Shown here: one piece after another, positions 18,239 through 29,210 of the stretch
How positions within the stretch are numbered: the first letter of the stretch is position 1
Layout: every line of letters begins with the position of its first letter
Assembly: GCF_014651055.1 (NCBI RefSeq)
Contig: NZ_BMWD01000001.1
Location: 106,337-170,336 of the forward strand
DNA length: 64,000 nucleotides
Direction of reading: 5' to 3'
From: Streptomyces fructofermentans
GTDB lineage: Bacteria; Actinomycetota; Actinomycetes; Streptomycetales; Streptomycetaceae
Position numbers and translations under genes: made by a program
The notes under the pieces: model-generated
What the model was told of the DNA's origin: nothing
Seen by the model: only the letters and a program-made list of their open reading frames with translations
Database searches by the model: none

Positions 18239-19123
18239 ATGGCTATCTTCCTCAACAAGGACAGCAAGGTCATCGTCCAGGGCATGACCGGTGCCACGGG
18301 CATGAAGCACACCAAGCTCATGCTGGCCGACGGCACGAACATCGTCGGCGGTGTGAACCCGCGCAAGGCCGGTACGACCGTCGACGTCGACGGCACCGAG
18401 ATCCCGGTCTTCGGCACGGTCGCCGAGGCGATCGAGAAGACGGGCGCCAACGTCTCCGTCCTCTTCGTGCCGCCGGCCTTCGCCAAGGCCGCCGTCGTCG
18501 AGGCCATCGACGCCGAGATCCCCCTCGCGGTCGTCATCACCGAGGGCATCGCCGTCCACGACTCCGCCGCCTTCTGGGCGTACGCGAAGTCGAAGGGCAA
18601 CAAGACCCGCATCATCGGCCCGAACTGCCCCGGTCTCATCACGCCGGGCCAGTCCAACGCCGGCATCATCCCGGGCGACATCACGAAGCCGGGCCGCATC
18701 GGCCTGGTCTCGAAGTCCGGCACGCTGACGTACCAGATGATGTACGAGCTCCGTGACATCGGCTTCTCGTCGGCCGTCGGCATCGGTGGCGACCCGGTCA
18801 TCGGTACGACGCACATCGACGCGCTCGCCGCGTTCGAGGCCGACCCCGACACCGACCTGATCGTCATGATCGGCGAGATCGGCGGCGACGCCGAGGAGCG
18901 TGCGGCGGACTTCATCGCGAAGAACGTCACCAAGCCGGTCGTCGGCTACGTCGCGGGCTTCACCGCGCCCGAGGGCAAGACCATGGGCCACGCCGGCGCC
19001 ATCGTCTCCGGCTCCTCCGGCACGGCCGCCGCGAAGAAGGAGGCCCTCGAGGCCGCCGGCGTCAAGGTCGGCAAGACGCCGACCGAGACGGCCGAGCTGG
19101 CCCGAGCGATCCTCGCCGGCTGA
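18239..19123 (+). CDS. sucD: Succinyl-CoA ligase, alpha subunit
   Basis: Alpha subunit of succinyl-CoA synthetase, 294 residues. The N-terminal CoA-binding domain shows [15 protein letters not shown]. The catalytic phosphohistidine is His251 in [15 protein letters not shown], with the GGDPVIGT loop before it. ATG 18239 follows GAGGGAC. It heterodimerises or heterotetramerises with SucC. The stop codon lies inside an 8-bp tandem repeat. Confidence 0.97.
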   Translation: MAIFLNKDSKVIVQGMTGATGMKHTKLMLADGTNIVGGVNPRKAGTTVDVDGTEIPVFGTVAEAIEKTGANVSVLFVPPAFAKAAVVEAIDAEIPLAVVITEGIAVHDSAAFWAYAKSKGNKTRIIGPNCPGLITPGQSNAGIIPGDITKPGRIGLVSKSGTLTYQMMYELRDIGFSSAVGIGGDPVIGTTHIDALAAFEADPDTDLIVMIGEIGGDAEERAADFIAKNVTKPVVGYVAGFTAPEGKTMGHAGAIVSGSSGTAAAKKEALEAAGVKVGKTPTETAELARAILAG

Positions 19124-19157
19124 ACGGCTGAACGGCTGAACGGCTGAACGGCTGAAC
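19118..19157. repeat. 8-bp tandem repeat (GGCTGAAC), 5 copies across the sucD stop
   Basis: Five exact 8-bp copies beginning in the last sucD codon. Because the unit carries TGA and is not a multiple of three, successive copies place stop codons in different frames, a fail-safe stop cluster. Its end abuts the terminator stem. Confidence 0.95.
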
Positions 19158-19206
19158 GCGGTCGGGCCCGTACCCCCTTCTCCGGGGGTGCGGGCCCGAC
19201 CGCGTT
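19155..19206. terminator. Terminator of sucCD (bidirectional)
   Basis: A 23-bp stem with a single G-T wobble (left arm AACGCGGTCGGGCCCG...) around the loop TTCTCC. It lies between sucD and the convergent sigma-like gene and ends with TT on the plus strand. Confidence 0.9.
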
Positions 19207-19230
19207 CGCGCGTCCGTGCCGCCGGAGCCG

Positions 19231-20058
19231 TCAGCGGACCTGCGGCCGGATCCTCTCCGGCCCCGCGCCCGGCAGCGAGCGGAGTTTCGTACGCAGCTTC
19301 ACGTCCTCCTTGGAGAGCGGGCCCGGCGCCGGGCGCGGCGGTACGCCGCGCACCCCGGAGCCCGGGACCAGCGGAGCCTCGTAGTGGTCGGGGGCCGTGC
19401 GGAGCGTGATCGCGGTGGAGCCGATCACGAGGACGGTGAGCGCGATGGCCGCCCGGGTCCAGCGGCGCGCCCGGCGTTCGCTGCCCGTACGTACGGTGTC
19501 GGGCTCCGCGGCGGCGCGCAGCCGTTCCGCGCTGCCGAGTTCCGCCAGCCGCCGGGCCAGTTCCGTCGGGTCGGCCAGTTCGGGGATCCGCTCGGTGACG
19601 GCCTCGCGCGCGTGCAGCAGCCGGTTCGCCGTCGCGGGCGTGCTCGCCTCCGTCTCGGCCGCGGTCTCCGGCAGGCCGAGCCCGAGGCCGTCGTGGAGGA
19701 CCAGCGTGCGCCGGTACGCGGGAGGCAGGTCCAGCAGGACGGAGAGCAGCAGCCGGTCGTCCGGCGTGGCGGGCGGTACCTCCGGATGGCGGTGGCTCGG
19801 GCGCAGCCGGTGCCAGGGGGACATCGCGTACTCGTACGCCGCCGCGCGCACCCACCCCGCGGGATCCCGGTCGACCGCCACTTCGGGCCAGCGCTGCCAG
19901 GCCTGCTGGAAGGCCCTCTCCACCGACTCGCGGGCCAACTCGCGCCGCCCGGTGAGCAGGTAGGCCTGCCGTACGAGGGCGGGGGCGGCGAAGGCGTACA
20001 GCGCGTCGAATGCCTGATCTGGTGTCAGCGTGACGGCAGGGGCAGCGGTTTGCGTCAC
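19231..20058 (-). CDS. Sigma-70-like protein with C-terminal transmembrane anchor
   Basis: A 275-residue protein from GTG 20058. Residues 13-75 resemble sigma region 2 (AFDALYAFAAPALVRQAYLL). Residues 98-158 resemble region 4 with a helix-turn-helix: LLDLPPAYRRTLVLHDGLGLGLPETA. A basic stretch (RRARRWTR, 195-202) is followed by one hydrophobic helix at 203-219 and an extracytoplasmic tail. The fusion suggests a membrane-tethered ECF-like sigma or a degenerate regulator; no separate anti-sigma gene is adjacent. An AT-rich island (20079-20101) lies just upstream. The frame is open to 20184, but GTG 20058, with GGGTG upstream, gives the better N terminus. Confidence 0.75.
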   Translation of the reverse strand: MTQTAAPAVTLTPDQAFDALYAFAAPALVRQAYLLTGRRELARESVERAFQQAWQRWPEVAVDRDPAGWVRAAAYEYAMSPWHRLRPSHRHPEVPPATPDDRLLLSVLLDLPPAYRRTLVLHDGLGLGLPETAAETEASTPATANRLLHAREAVTERIPELADPTELARRLAELGSAERLRAAAEPDTVRTGSERRARRWTRAAIALTVLVIGSTAITLRTAPDHYEAPLVPGSGVRGVPPRPAPGPLSKEDVKLRTKLRSLPGAGPERIRPQVR

Positions 20059-20103
20059 CGGACAGCACCCTTTCGTACGTAAATACACATAAAAGTATAT
20101 TGA

Positions 20104-22623
<2,520 letters not shown>

Positions 22624-22836
22624 GGGGACACCCCCGTACGCACCGGAGCGGGCGGCGGGCGGCCGGGTCCGGCGGAGGCGGTTGGTCCGGGCGAGTGACC
22701 GGCCCCGACAGGAACCCGGGTCGGACGGACCGGCGGGGGTGTCCGGGACGGACGGGCGGCCGGGGGCCGGCGGCTCACCCGCAGGAGTGACGAGGGCGGC
22801 GGGGCGGCCGGCCGGTGCACCCGGCCGGCCCGTCCG

Positions 22837-23676
22837 TCAGCCCTCCGTGCCCAGGATTCCGCGCAGCTCCTTCGGGAGCAGGTCGTCGCAGGACTTCTTC
22901 GCCGTGTTGGTGAGCGAGTCGTTCACGCATGTGTAGTACTCGCTGTACACGAGCTGGGCCGTGAAGGTCGCCGCGACGAGCACGAGTGCCAGTGAGGCTG
23001 TGACCAGGCCGCTGATCGCCGCGGTGGTCTGCGGCTGCCTGCCGCCGGTGGACGGCGGCGCCGGCTTGTCGGGGTCCGCCGCGCGCGGCTTGGCGCGCAG
23101 GGCGCTGATCGCCCAGTACATGGCCAGCGCGCCGAGCAGCAGCGCCACGTACGGCCAGCTGAAGAGGGCGAAGAAGAACGCCCACATGCCGGAGAGCAGC
23201 GCGTACCGGGCGCGGCGCTGGGCCGGGTCCGTCGGGTCCCAGCGCATCCCGGAGCCGGGACCCCCCGATCCCTCGGGGCCGTTCTGTCCGCCCGGTCCGC
23301 CGGGTGAACCGGGGCGGTCGCCGAAGCGCCCGCCCCGGGCGGGTCCCGGCTGCCGGTCGCTCCACTGGCTGCCCCAGGGGGAGCCGTCGTCGGGCCCCTG
23401 GCCTCCCTGGCCGCCCTCGCCCCCCTGGCCGCCGTCGGGGCGCCGCGGCTGCCACGGCCGGTCCGGGGTGCCCTCGGGGGGCGGGGCGAAGGGGTTGTCG
23501 TCGGCGGGTGCCCGGGACGGCTCCGGCCGTTGTCCGGAAGCAGGAGTGCCGGAGCCCTCGCCGTCCGAGGAGTCCCGCTGCCCGCCCTCGGGCACGTCGT
23601 GGCTCTCCCGCGGCGGAGGAGAAGGGCGCTGCTCGCGCAGCAGGAGCGGAGGGAGTCGGAGACTGCGGTCCGGCAT
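22837..23676 (-). CDS. Integral membrane protein with Pro/Gly-rich N-terminal half
   Basis: A 279-residue protein of unknown function. Residues 1-150 are disordered (Pro, Gly, Gln, Asp, with GGQGG repeats). Two hydrophobic segments follow ([20 protein letters not shown] and [18 protein letters not shown]). They flank a basic cytoplasmic loop, a DUF4190-like arrangement. The C-terminal tail contains two Cys ([15 protein letters not shown]) that could form an extracytoplasmic disulfide. ATG 23676 is 13 nt after AAGGGGAAG; a nearby alternative GTG start is possible. Confidence 0.72.
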   Translation of the reverse strand: MPDRSLRLPPLLLREQRPSPPPRESHDVPEGGQRDSSDGEGSGTPASGQRPEPSRAPADDNPFAPPPEGTPDRPWQPRRPDGGQGGEGGQGGQGPDDGSPWGSQWSDRQPGPARGGRFGDRPGSPGGPGGQNGPEGSGGPGSGMRWDPTDPAQRRARYALLSGMWAFFFALFSWPYVALLLGALAMYWAISALRAKPRAADPDKPAPPSTGGRQPQTTAAISGLVTASLALVLVAATFTAQLVYSEYYTCVNDSLTNTAKKSCDDLLPKELRGILGTEG

Positions 23677-24020
23677 CAGGTGTGCGTCTTCCCCTTGGTG
23701 GTCTCTGGCGGGCAACGTGTCCACAGAGTCGGCTGGTGTCCGGGGCTCGCGCCCGCGGCGTTCATACCCGTCCCTGGTCAACGTCCCGTACGCAAAAGGC
23801 GTTCCCCTGCGCGGATCGTGTGCCCCGGGAGGATCCTCCCCAGACGCTACCTTCCGGCCACGCCCCCGTCCCGTGGGGGCCGCGCGGTGTGCCGGTATCG
23901 TTGCTGGCGGTCGGCCGCTTCGTAGACTTCCCCGTATCCGGGGGCGCGAAGCATTCGTACGACCATACAAACGTCGACCGCAGCCGTTCTCACCGAGAAC
24001 TCCCGAGAAAGGGCCCCGCC
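23677..24020. other. Divergent promoter region upstream of purN
   Basis: 344 bp between the leftward membrane-protein gene and purN. A likely purN promoter is listed separately. I searched for a ZTP riboswitch, which often precedes purH operons, and did not see its GTGACTGG or CCTGGGC cores. Confidence 0.45.
23899..23926 (+). promoter_or_regulatory. Putative housekeeping promoter of purN-purH
   Basis: TTGCTG at 23899-23904, a 16-bp spacer, and TAGACT at 23921-23926, close to the vegetative Streptomyces consensus TTGAC(R/T)-N16-18-TAGRRT. Transcription would start near 23933, giving an approximately 88-nt leader. Confidence 0.45.
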
Positions 24021-24641
24021 GTGGCCAAGGCCAAGCGCCTCGTCGTGCTGGTCTCAGGATCAGGTACGAATCTGCAGGCACTCCTCGACGCCGTCGCGAC
24101 GCAGGGGACGGCCGTCTACGGGGCCGAGATCGTCGCCGTCGGCGCGGACCGCGACGACATCGTGGGCCTGGACCGCGCCGAGCGTGCCGGACTGCCGACC
24201 TTCGTCCGGCGGGTGAAGGACTTCGGGACCCGCGAGGAGTGGGACGCGGCGCTCGCCGCCGCGACCGCCGCGTACGAGCCGGACCTCGTCGTCTCGGCCG
24301 GGTTCATGAAGATCGTGGGCAAGGAGTTCCTGGCCCGCTTCGGCGGCCGGTTCGTCAACACGCACCCCGCGCTGCTGCCCAGCTTCCCGGGGGCGCACGG
24401 CGTCCGGGACGCCCTCGCCTACGGCGCGAGGGTCACCGGGTGCACCGTCCACTTCGTCGACGACGGCGTCGACACCGGGCCGATCATCGCCCAGGGCGTG
24501 GTCGAGGTCCGGGACGAGGACGACGAGAGCGCTCTGCACGAGCGCATCAAGGAAGTCGAGCGAAGGCTGCTCGTCGATGTCGTGGGGCGGCTCGCCCGCA
24601 ACGGCTATCGCATTGAGGGACGAAAGGTAGTTATCCCGTGA
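24021..24641 (+). CDS. purN: Phosphoribosylglycinamide formyltransferase (GAR transformylase)
   Basis: Third step of de novo purine synthesis: 10-formyl-THF plus GAR gives FGAR. The protein has 206 residues. The N-terminal phosphate loop is [11 protein letters not shown]. The folate site and catalytic His are in [22 protein letters not shown], with the catalytic Asp in [17 protein letters not shown] 24021 lies after AGAAAGGG and begins the conserved [12 protein letters not shown]. It overlaps purH by 4 bp (GTGA). Confidence 0.96.
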   Translation: MAKAKRLVVLVSGSGTNLQALLDAVATQGTAVYGAEIVAVGADRDDIVGLDRAERAGLPTFVRRVKDFGTREEWDAALAAATAAYEPDLVVSAGFMKIVGKEFLARFGGRFVNTHPALLPSFPGAHGVRDALAYGARVTGCTVHFVDDGVDTGPIIAQGVVEVRDEDDESALHERIKEVERRLLVDVVGRLARNGYRIEGRKVVIP

Positions 24642-26209
24642 CCGCCGAAGGTACGCAGGACACCAAGCGGGCCATCCGCCGCGCACTGATCAGCGTCTAC
24701 GACAAGACCGGTCTGGAAGAGCTCGCGCGCGGCCTGCACGCGTCGGGTGTCGAGCTGGTCTCCACCGGCTCCACCGCCGCGCGGATCGCCGCCGCGGGAG
24801 TCCCGGTCACCAAGGTCGAGGAGCTCACCGGCTTCCCCGAGTGCCTGGACGGCCGGGTCAAGACCCTGCACCCGCGCGTGCACGCCGGAATCCTCGCCGA
24901 CCTGCGGCTGGACGCCCACAAGCAGCAGCTCGCCGAGCTGGGGGTCGAGCCCTTCCAGCTCGTCGTCGTGAACCTGTACCCGTTCCGCGCGACCGTCGCC
25001 TCCGGCGCCTCTCCCGACGAGTGCGTGGAGCAGATCGACATCGGCGGCCCCTCGATGGTCCGCGCCGCCGCCAAGAACCACCCGTCCGTCGCCGTGGTCA
25101 CCAGCCCCGAGCGGTACGCGGACGTCCTCGCCGCCACCCGCGAGGGCGGTTTCGACCTGCACGCGCGCAAGCGGCTCGCCGCGGAGGCCTTCCAGCACAC
25201 GGCCGCGTACGACGTCGCCGTCGCCTCCTGGTTCGCGAGCTCGTACGCGCCCGCCGACACCTCGGAGTTCCCCGACTTCGTCGGTTCGACCTTCGAGAAG
25301 CGCAGCACGCTCCGCTACGGCGAGAACCCGCACCAGGGTGCCGCGCTCTACGTGGACGGCACCGGCGGCCTGGCCGACGCCGAGCAGCTGCACGGCAAGG
25401 AGATGTCGTACAACAACTACACGGACACGGACGCCGCGCGCCGTGCCGCGTACGACCACGACGACCCGTGTGTGGCGATCATCAAGCACGCCAACCCGTG
25501 CGGCATCGCGATCGGCGCGAACGTCGCCGAGGCGCACCGCAAGGCGCACGCCTGCGACCCGCTGTCCGCGTTCGGCGGCGTGATCGCGGTCAACCGACCG
25601 GTCTCCCGGGAGATGGCGGAGCAGGTCGCGGAGATCTTCACCGAGGTCATCGTCGCGCCCGACTACGAGGACGGCGCGCTGGAGGCCCTCGCCAGGAAGA
25701 AGAACCTCCGGGTGCTGCGCGCGCACCACGGTCCGGCCGCCGCCGTCGAGGTCAAGCAGATCGACGGCGGTCGCCTCCTCCAGGTCTCCGACCGGCTCCA
25801 GGCCGACGGCGACAACCCGGCCTCCTGGACCCTGGCGACCGGCGACGCGCTCTCCGAGGGCGAGCTCGACGAGCTCGCCTTCGCCTGGCGTGCCTGCCGC
25901 GCGGTCAAGTCCAACGCGATCCTGCTCGCCAAGGACGGGGCGTCCGTCGGTGTCGGGATGGGCCAGGTCAACCGTGTCGACTCGGCCAAGCTCGCCGTCG
26001 AGCGCGCGGGTGCCGAGCGGGCGCGCGGCTCCTTCGCCGCCTCGGACGCCTTCTTCCCCTTCCCCGACGGGCTGGAGATCCTGACCGCCGCCGGTGTCAG
26101 GGCCGTGGTCCAGCCCGGTGGTTCCGTCCGGGACGAGCTGGTGGTCGAGGCCGCGAAGAAGGCGGGCGTCACGATGTACTTCACCGGGACGCGGCACTTC
26201 TTCCACTGA
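24638..26209 (+). CDS. purH: Bifunctional AICAR transformylase/IMP cyclohydrolase
   Basis: The last two steps of IMP synthesis. 523 residues, full length. The N-terminal MGS-like cyclohydrolase domain (residues 8-150) shows [21 protein letters not shown] and [15 protein letters not shown] motifs. The C-terminal AICAR transformylase domain includes [20 protein letters not shown] and FFPFPDG, and ends in GTRHFFH. The GTG start at 24638 overlaps purN, so the two are translationally coupled. PurH consumes ZMP, the ligand precursor sensed by the ZTP riboswitch upstream of glyA2 in this window. Confidence 0.97.
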   Translation: MTAEGTQDTKRAIRRALISVYDKTGLEELARGLHASGVELVSTGSTAARIAAAGVPVTKVEELTGFPECLDGRVKTLHPRVHAGILADLRLDAHKQQLAELGVEPFQLVVVNLYPFRATVASGASPDECVEQIDIGGPSMVRAAAKNHPSVAVVTSPERYADVLAATREGGFDLHARKRLAAEAFQHTAAYDVAVASWFASSYAPADTSEFPDFVGSTFEKRSTLRYGENPHQGAALYVDGTGGLADAEQLHGKEMSYNNYTDTDAARRAAYDHDDPCVAIIKHANPCGIAIGANVAEAHRKAHACDPLSAFGGVIAVNRPVSREMAEQVAEIFTEVIVAPDYEDGALEALARKKNLRVLRAHHGPAAAVEVKQIDGGRLLQVSDRLQADGDNPASWTLATGDALSEGELDELAFAWRACRAVKSNAILLAKDGASVGVGMGQVNRVDSAKLAVERAGAERARGSFAASDAFFPFPDGLEILTAAGVRAVVQPGGSVRDELVVEAAKKAGVTMYFTGTRHFFH

Positions 26210-26269
26210 CCGGACCCACTGACCGGATTCACCGACCGGACCCCGCACCGACTCCGCACGGACCGTGCG

Positions 26270-26315
26270 GACGGCGGCCCCCGGACCCTCCCGCGAGGGT
26301 CCGGGGGCCGCCGTC
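26270..26315. terminator. Bidirectional terminator between purH and the kinase gene
   Basis: A perfect 21-bp stem (left arm GACGGCGGCCCCCGGACCCT...) with a CCGC loop. It lies 61 bp after purH and 54 bp from the end of the convergent kinase gene. Confidence 0.92.
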
Positions 26316-26368
26316 GCGTTCCGGTGCCGCCGTGTCCTGCCGCACCCGGCGCCCCGCAGGTCGCCGGG

Positions 26369-27928
26369 TCACTTCTTGCCGTCGGGTCCGTACTCCTCGA
26401 GGTAGTGCGCGACGCGGTCGGCGTAGTCGCGGTACTTCGCGGGCACCCCGCCCGCACGGTTCACCTTGTCGAACGACGTCCGGTACGCCGTCGCGATCAG
26501 GACCCGTCGGTCCCCGGGCAGGTCCTTGGCCAGACGCGGGGTGATCCAGCACAGGTAGCGGCCCATCGCCGGAATGGACTCCGCGGGCGGGAAGGGCGGT
26601 TCGGGCACCTCCTGCCCGGGGGTGCCGTCCTCGTGCATCCACCAGCGCAGCACACCGGGGGTCCAGCGCGCGATGCCGTACTCGTTGTTCTTCTTGTCGG
26701 CGAGGTCCGGGTCGAAGTCGCTCTCCACCTTCAGCATCGCCGAGATCAGGACCGGACTGACCTCGGGGTGCGCGCAGTCGTTGGCCGTCTCGACGATCAG
26801 CAGTCGGAACGCGGGCGGGATGCCCCGGTCGGTACGGAGCTGGGCGGCCCCGTACGCGGGCGCGGTGACGGTCGTGCGCTCCCCGGCGCCCTTGCCGTCC
26901 GCGTCCGTCCAGGCGCTGATGCCGAATCCGAGTGCCGAGAGGGCGACGGCGCCGGCGGCCGCCGCGGCGCCGACCGCCGCCGCGCTCCGCGGGCGGTGGC
27001 CGCGCCGCGCGAACAGCCGGCGCAGCCTCGACGGCCGGTCCGTGCCGGCGGCGGCCGCCACCCGCCCGAGCAGCGCCTCCGTGCTCACCCGGTCGGCGTG
27101 GGTACGGGCCAGGCAGTCCCGCACGATGTCCCGCCACGCTTCGGGCAGCGCGGGCGACAGGCGCAGTTCGTCGGTGCCCCGCGCATAGGCGGCGGCCGCG
27201 TGCCTGCGGGCCGACTGCGTGCCGCCGGGCAGCGGGAAGGCGCCCGCCAGCAGCAGATGGGCGAGGACGCCGAAGGCCCAGACGTCGGCGGAGGGCCGGA
27301 TGCGCCGGCCGCGCTCGCCGATCTCCGACCAGAGCAGCTCGGGCGGGGTGTAGTCGGGTGTGGAGAAGGCCGGCGTGTAGGCGTGGGTGCCCTCCAGCTC
27401 GGCGGCCATGTTGAAATCGGCCAGCCGGACCGAACCGTCCTCCATCAGCAGTACGTTGGCGGGCTTGAGGTCGCCGTGCACCCAGCCCGCGTCGTGCAGT
27501 TGGGCCAGCCCCTCGCAGATCTGCGCGAGCAGCAGCGGGCCGTCCGGCGGGTGCGGTGAACGGGCCAGCAGGGCGGCGAGTGAGCCCTCGGCCCGCTCCA
27601 GGACGAGCACGGTGGCGCCGTCGAGGCCGGGGTGTTCCGGGTCGTCGACGGTGAGCGTCTCGTACATGCGGATCAGCCGGGGGCGGGTGAGTCGGCGGAG
27701 CAACTCCATCTCCCGCTCGCCGAGTTCGCGCAGATGCGTCAACTGCCGTGGCGTACCCGTACCGGTGGGCAGGAACTTCAGGGCCGCCGTCGCGGGCAGG
27801 CCGTCGCGCGCGCCTGTGCGGCGCGCCCCGTAGACGCTGCCGAACGCGCCCGTGGCGATGGGGTTCTGGACCTCCCAGGAACCCACCCGGTAGCCCTTGG
27901 GCACCGAGACCGCGTACGCCTCCGTCAC
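26369..27928 (-). CDS. Membrane Ser/Thr kinase-like protein fused to a lytic-transglycosylase-like domain
   Basis: 519 residues from GTG 27928. The kinase domain spans residues 17-290: glycine loop ATGAFGSVYG, Lys51 in AALKF, catalytic HGDLKPAN (Asp153, Asn158). The metal-binding motif reads DFN (171-173) instead of DFG. A single transmembrane helix lies at about 315-337. The external part (370-519) looks like a soluble lytic transglycosylase fold: LISAMLKVESDF with Glu402 at the catalytic position, NEYGIARW, and TAYRTSFDKVNRAGG. This couples cytoplasmic phosphorylation to a peptidoglycan-binding or cutting module. The start overlaps a possible 37-codon upstream gene by 4 bp (GTGA). Kinase assignment is firm; the SLT-like call is moderate. 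Confidence 0.82.
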   Translation of the reverse strand: MTEAYAVSVPKGYRVGSWEVQNPIATGAFGSVYGARRTGARDGLPATAALKFLPTGTGTPRQLTHLRELGEREMELLRRLTRPRLIRMYETLTVDDPEHPGLDGATVLVLERAEGSLAALLARSPHPPDGPLLLAQICEGLAQLHDAGWVHGDLKPANVLLMEDGSVRLADFNMAAELEGTHAYTPAFSTPDYTPPELLWSEIGERGRRIRPSADVWAFGVLAHLLLAGAFPLPGGTQSARRHAAAAYARGTDELRLSPALPEAWRDIVRDCLARTHADRVSTEALLGRVAAAAGTDRPSRLRRLFARRGHRPRSAAAVGAAAAAGAVALSALGFGISAWTDADGKGAGERTTVTAPAYGAAQLRTDRGIPPAFRLLIVETANDCAHPEVSPVLISAMLKVESDFDPDLADKKNNEYGIARWTPGVLRWWMHEDGTPGQEVPEPPFPPAESIPAMGRYLCWITPRLAKDLPGDRRVLIATAYRTSFDKVNRAGGVPAKYRDYADRVAHYLEEYGPDGKK

Positions 27929-28038
27929 CGCGGTACCCCGTGGGCCGTGCGGCCCGCGGCGCGGACGTCGTCGTTCCGTACGGTGTCGCCGTGTTCTTCC
28001 TCCGTGGTCGGCGGAGGTACCACGATGATGCTGTACAA
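27925..28038 (-). CDS. Possible small protein translationally coupled to the kinase gene
   Basis: A 37-codon frame from TTG 28038 (MYSIIVVPPPTTEEE...) preceded by GGGGAGAACGACC. Its TGA overlaps the kinase GTG by 4 bases (GTGA), a classic coupled junction. The hydrophobic YSIIVV start and acidic/basic tail show no known domain. An ATG at 28125 in the same frame would place the start inside the neighbouring terminator. It could instead be a leader translated to load ribosomes onto the kinase gene. Support is the junction and the ribosome binding site only. Confidence 0.35.
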   Translation of the reverse strand: MYSIIVVPPPTTEEEHGDTVRNDDVRAAGRTAHGVPR

Positions 28039-28092
28039 GGTCGTTCTCCCCGTCCCGTGCGCAGCTACGGGATCAGGGTAGGGCGACGCACC

Positions 28093-28131
28093 AGGGCCGT
28101 GTCCCCCCTTCACCGGGGGAAACACGGCCCT
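28093..28131. terminator. Terminator of the DUF-type membrane protein gene
   Basis: Arms AGGGCCGTGT..CCCCC and GGGGG..ACACGGCCCT around TTCACC, with small internal mismatches. It begins 34 bp after the stop of the 28165-28779 gene on the minus strand. Confidence 0.8.
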
Positions 28132-28164
28132 TGGCGTGAATGGCGTGAACGCGCCCGTCCGGTC

Positions 28165-28779
28165 TCAGTAGCGCGGGCGGTTGAACCACGCGCTCGCCGC
28201 GCCGTTGACCATCGACGCGAGGATGATGCCGGCGATGGCGAGCGAGATGAGTCCGCCGAAGGTGCCGGAACCGCCGCCGCCCTGCACGGTGTTGACGAGG
28301 CCGCCGAGGATCATCAGGGACGCGTACACGATCGTCGTGACGCGGATGCCGCTGCCGCCGGTCTTGAACTTGACGCCCAGGAAGATGGAGAGGGCGCCGA
28401 GGCCCAGCATCAGTGCCGCGATCAGGAAGCCGAGGCCGGCGAGCGTGTCGGTGGCGTCGCCGCTGCCGACACCGTTGGACACGTCCTGGGCCGCGCCGAC
28501 GGCGATGCCCGCGATGACGCCGAACAGGAGCTGGAAGCCGGCCAGCACGAAGAGGAGGACGCGCGCGGTCTTCATCAGACCCGGCATCTCGGCCGGCATG
28601 TGGTTGCCGCCCGGGTAGCCCGGGTATCCGGGCTGCTGCGGGTAGCCGTAGCCGGGCTGCTGCTGGGGGACGCCCTGCGGGTAGCCGTAGCCGGGCTGGC
28701 CCTGCGGAGGCTGGGGCGGGTAACCGGGCTGCTGGCCCGGCGGCGGACCGTAGGGGTTGTTCGGGTCGCCGAAGCTCAT
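28165..28779 (-). CDS. Integral membrane protein with Gly/Pro/Gln/Tyr-rich N terminus
   Basis: 204 residues. Residues 1-60 are a PGYGYPQ-type low-complexity repeat (cytoplasmic, sticky). The rest holds four hydrophobic helices: LLFVLAGFQLLFGVIAGIAV, LAGLGFLIAALMLGLGALSIFLGV, VTTIVYASLMILGGLV and LISLAIAGIILASMVNGAA. Function unknown; such proteins are common in streptomycetes. ATG 28779 has a perfect GGAGGAAAG ribosome binding site; the frame is open to 28827 but without such support. Divergent from folD. Confidence 0.85.
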   Translation of the reverse strand: MSFGDPNNPYGPPPGQQPGYPPQPPQGQPGYGYPQGVPQQQPGYGYPQQPGYPGYPGGNHMPAEMPGLMKTARVLLFVLAGFQLLFGVIAGIAVGAAQDVSNGVGSGDATDTLAGLGFLIAALMLGLGALSIFLGVKFKTGGSGIRVTTIVYASLMILGGLVNTVQGGGGSGTFGGLISLAIAGIILASMVNGAASAWFNRPRY

Positions 28780-29210
28780 GGCGTCTTTCCTCCGTCGTTG
28801 CGTAAGTGCGGGGACGACGCGGCACATTTCGGAGGAATGTCTACAGATGCGGTTCGTCCCCCCGGTACTGTCCGCGGCACTGTGTGGCTCATCGTCCTTA
28901 ACGCGTCACTTATTTGTCCAGCCGGATACCGGCTGTGTTGTGCAAGTGCAACATCGCCGATCTTGCGCCGGCGCGGCACGCAGGGGCCCCGGGGGGCCGC
29001 GGGGCCGCCGTCGCGGGGCTGCCGGGGCGCAGACCGGGGCCCCCGGGGTGCCGACGGGGCTCGCCGGGGTGCCGATGGCGGGCTGCCGGGTTGCCGACGG
29101 GGGTCGCCGGGGTGCCGACGGTGGGCTGCCGGGGTGCCGACGGGGGTCGCCGGGGTGCCGACGGGGGGCCGGATTGGAATCGGGGCCCGGTCATCCGGGA
29201 GGATGGGGCC
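28780..29210. other. Divergent intergenic region upstream of folD
   Basis: 431 bp. The 28900-28960 part is comparatively AT-rich and includes a direct repeat GTGCAA-GTGCAA and GCCGGATACCGGC, candidate promoter or operator elements. The 29045-29168 part is a tandem repeat listed separately. No ZTP riboswitch core was found. Confidence 0.4.
29045..29168. repeat. Degenerate 21-bp tandem repeat upstream of folD, about 6 copies
   Basis: Units of the form GGGGTGCCGACGGGGGTCGCC and close variants (21-22 bp), ending about 40 bp before the folD start. G-rich on the plus strand. Confidence 0.85.
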
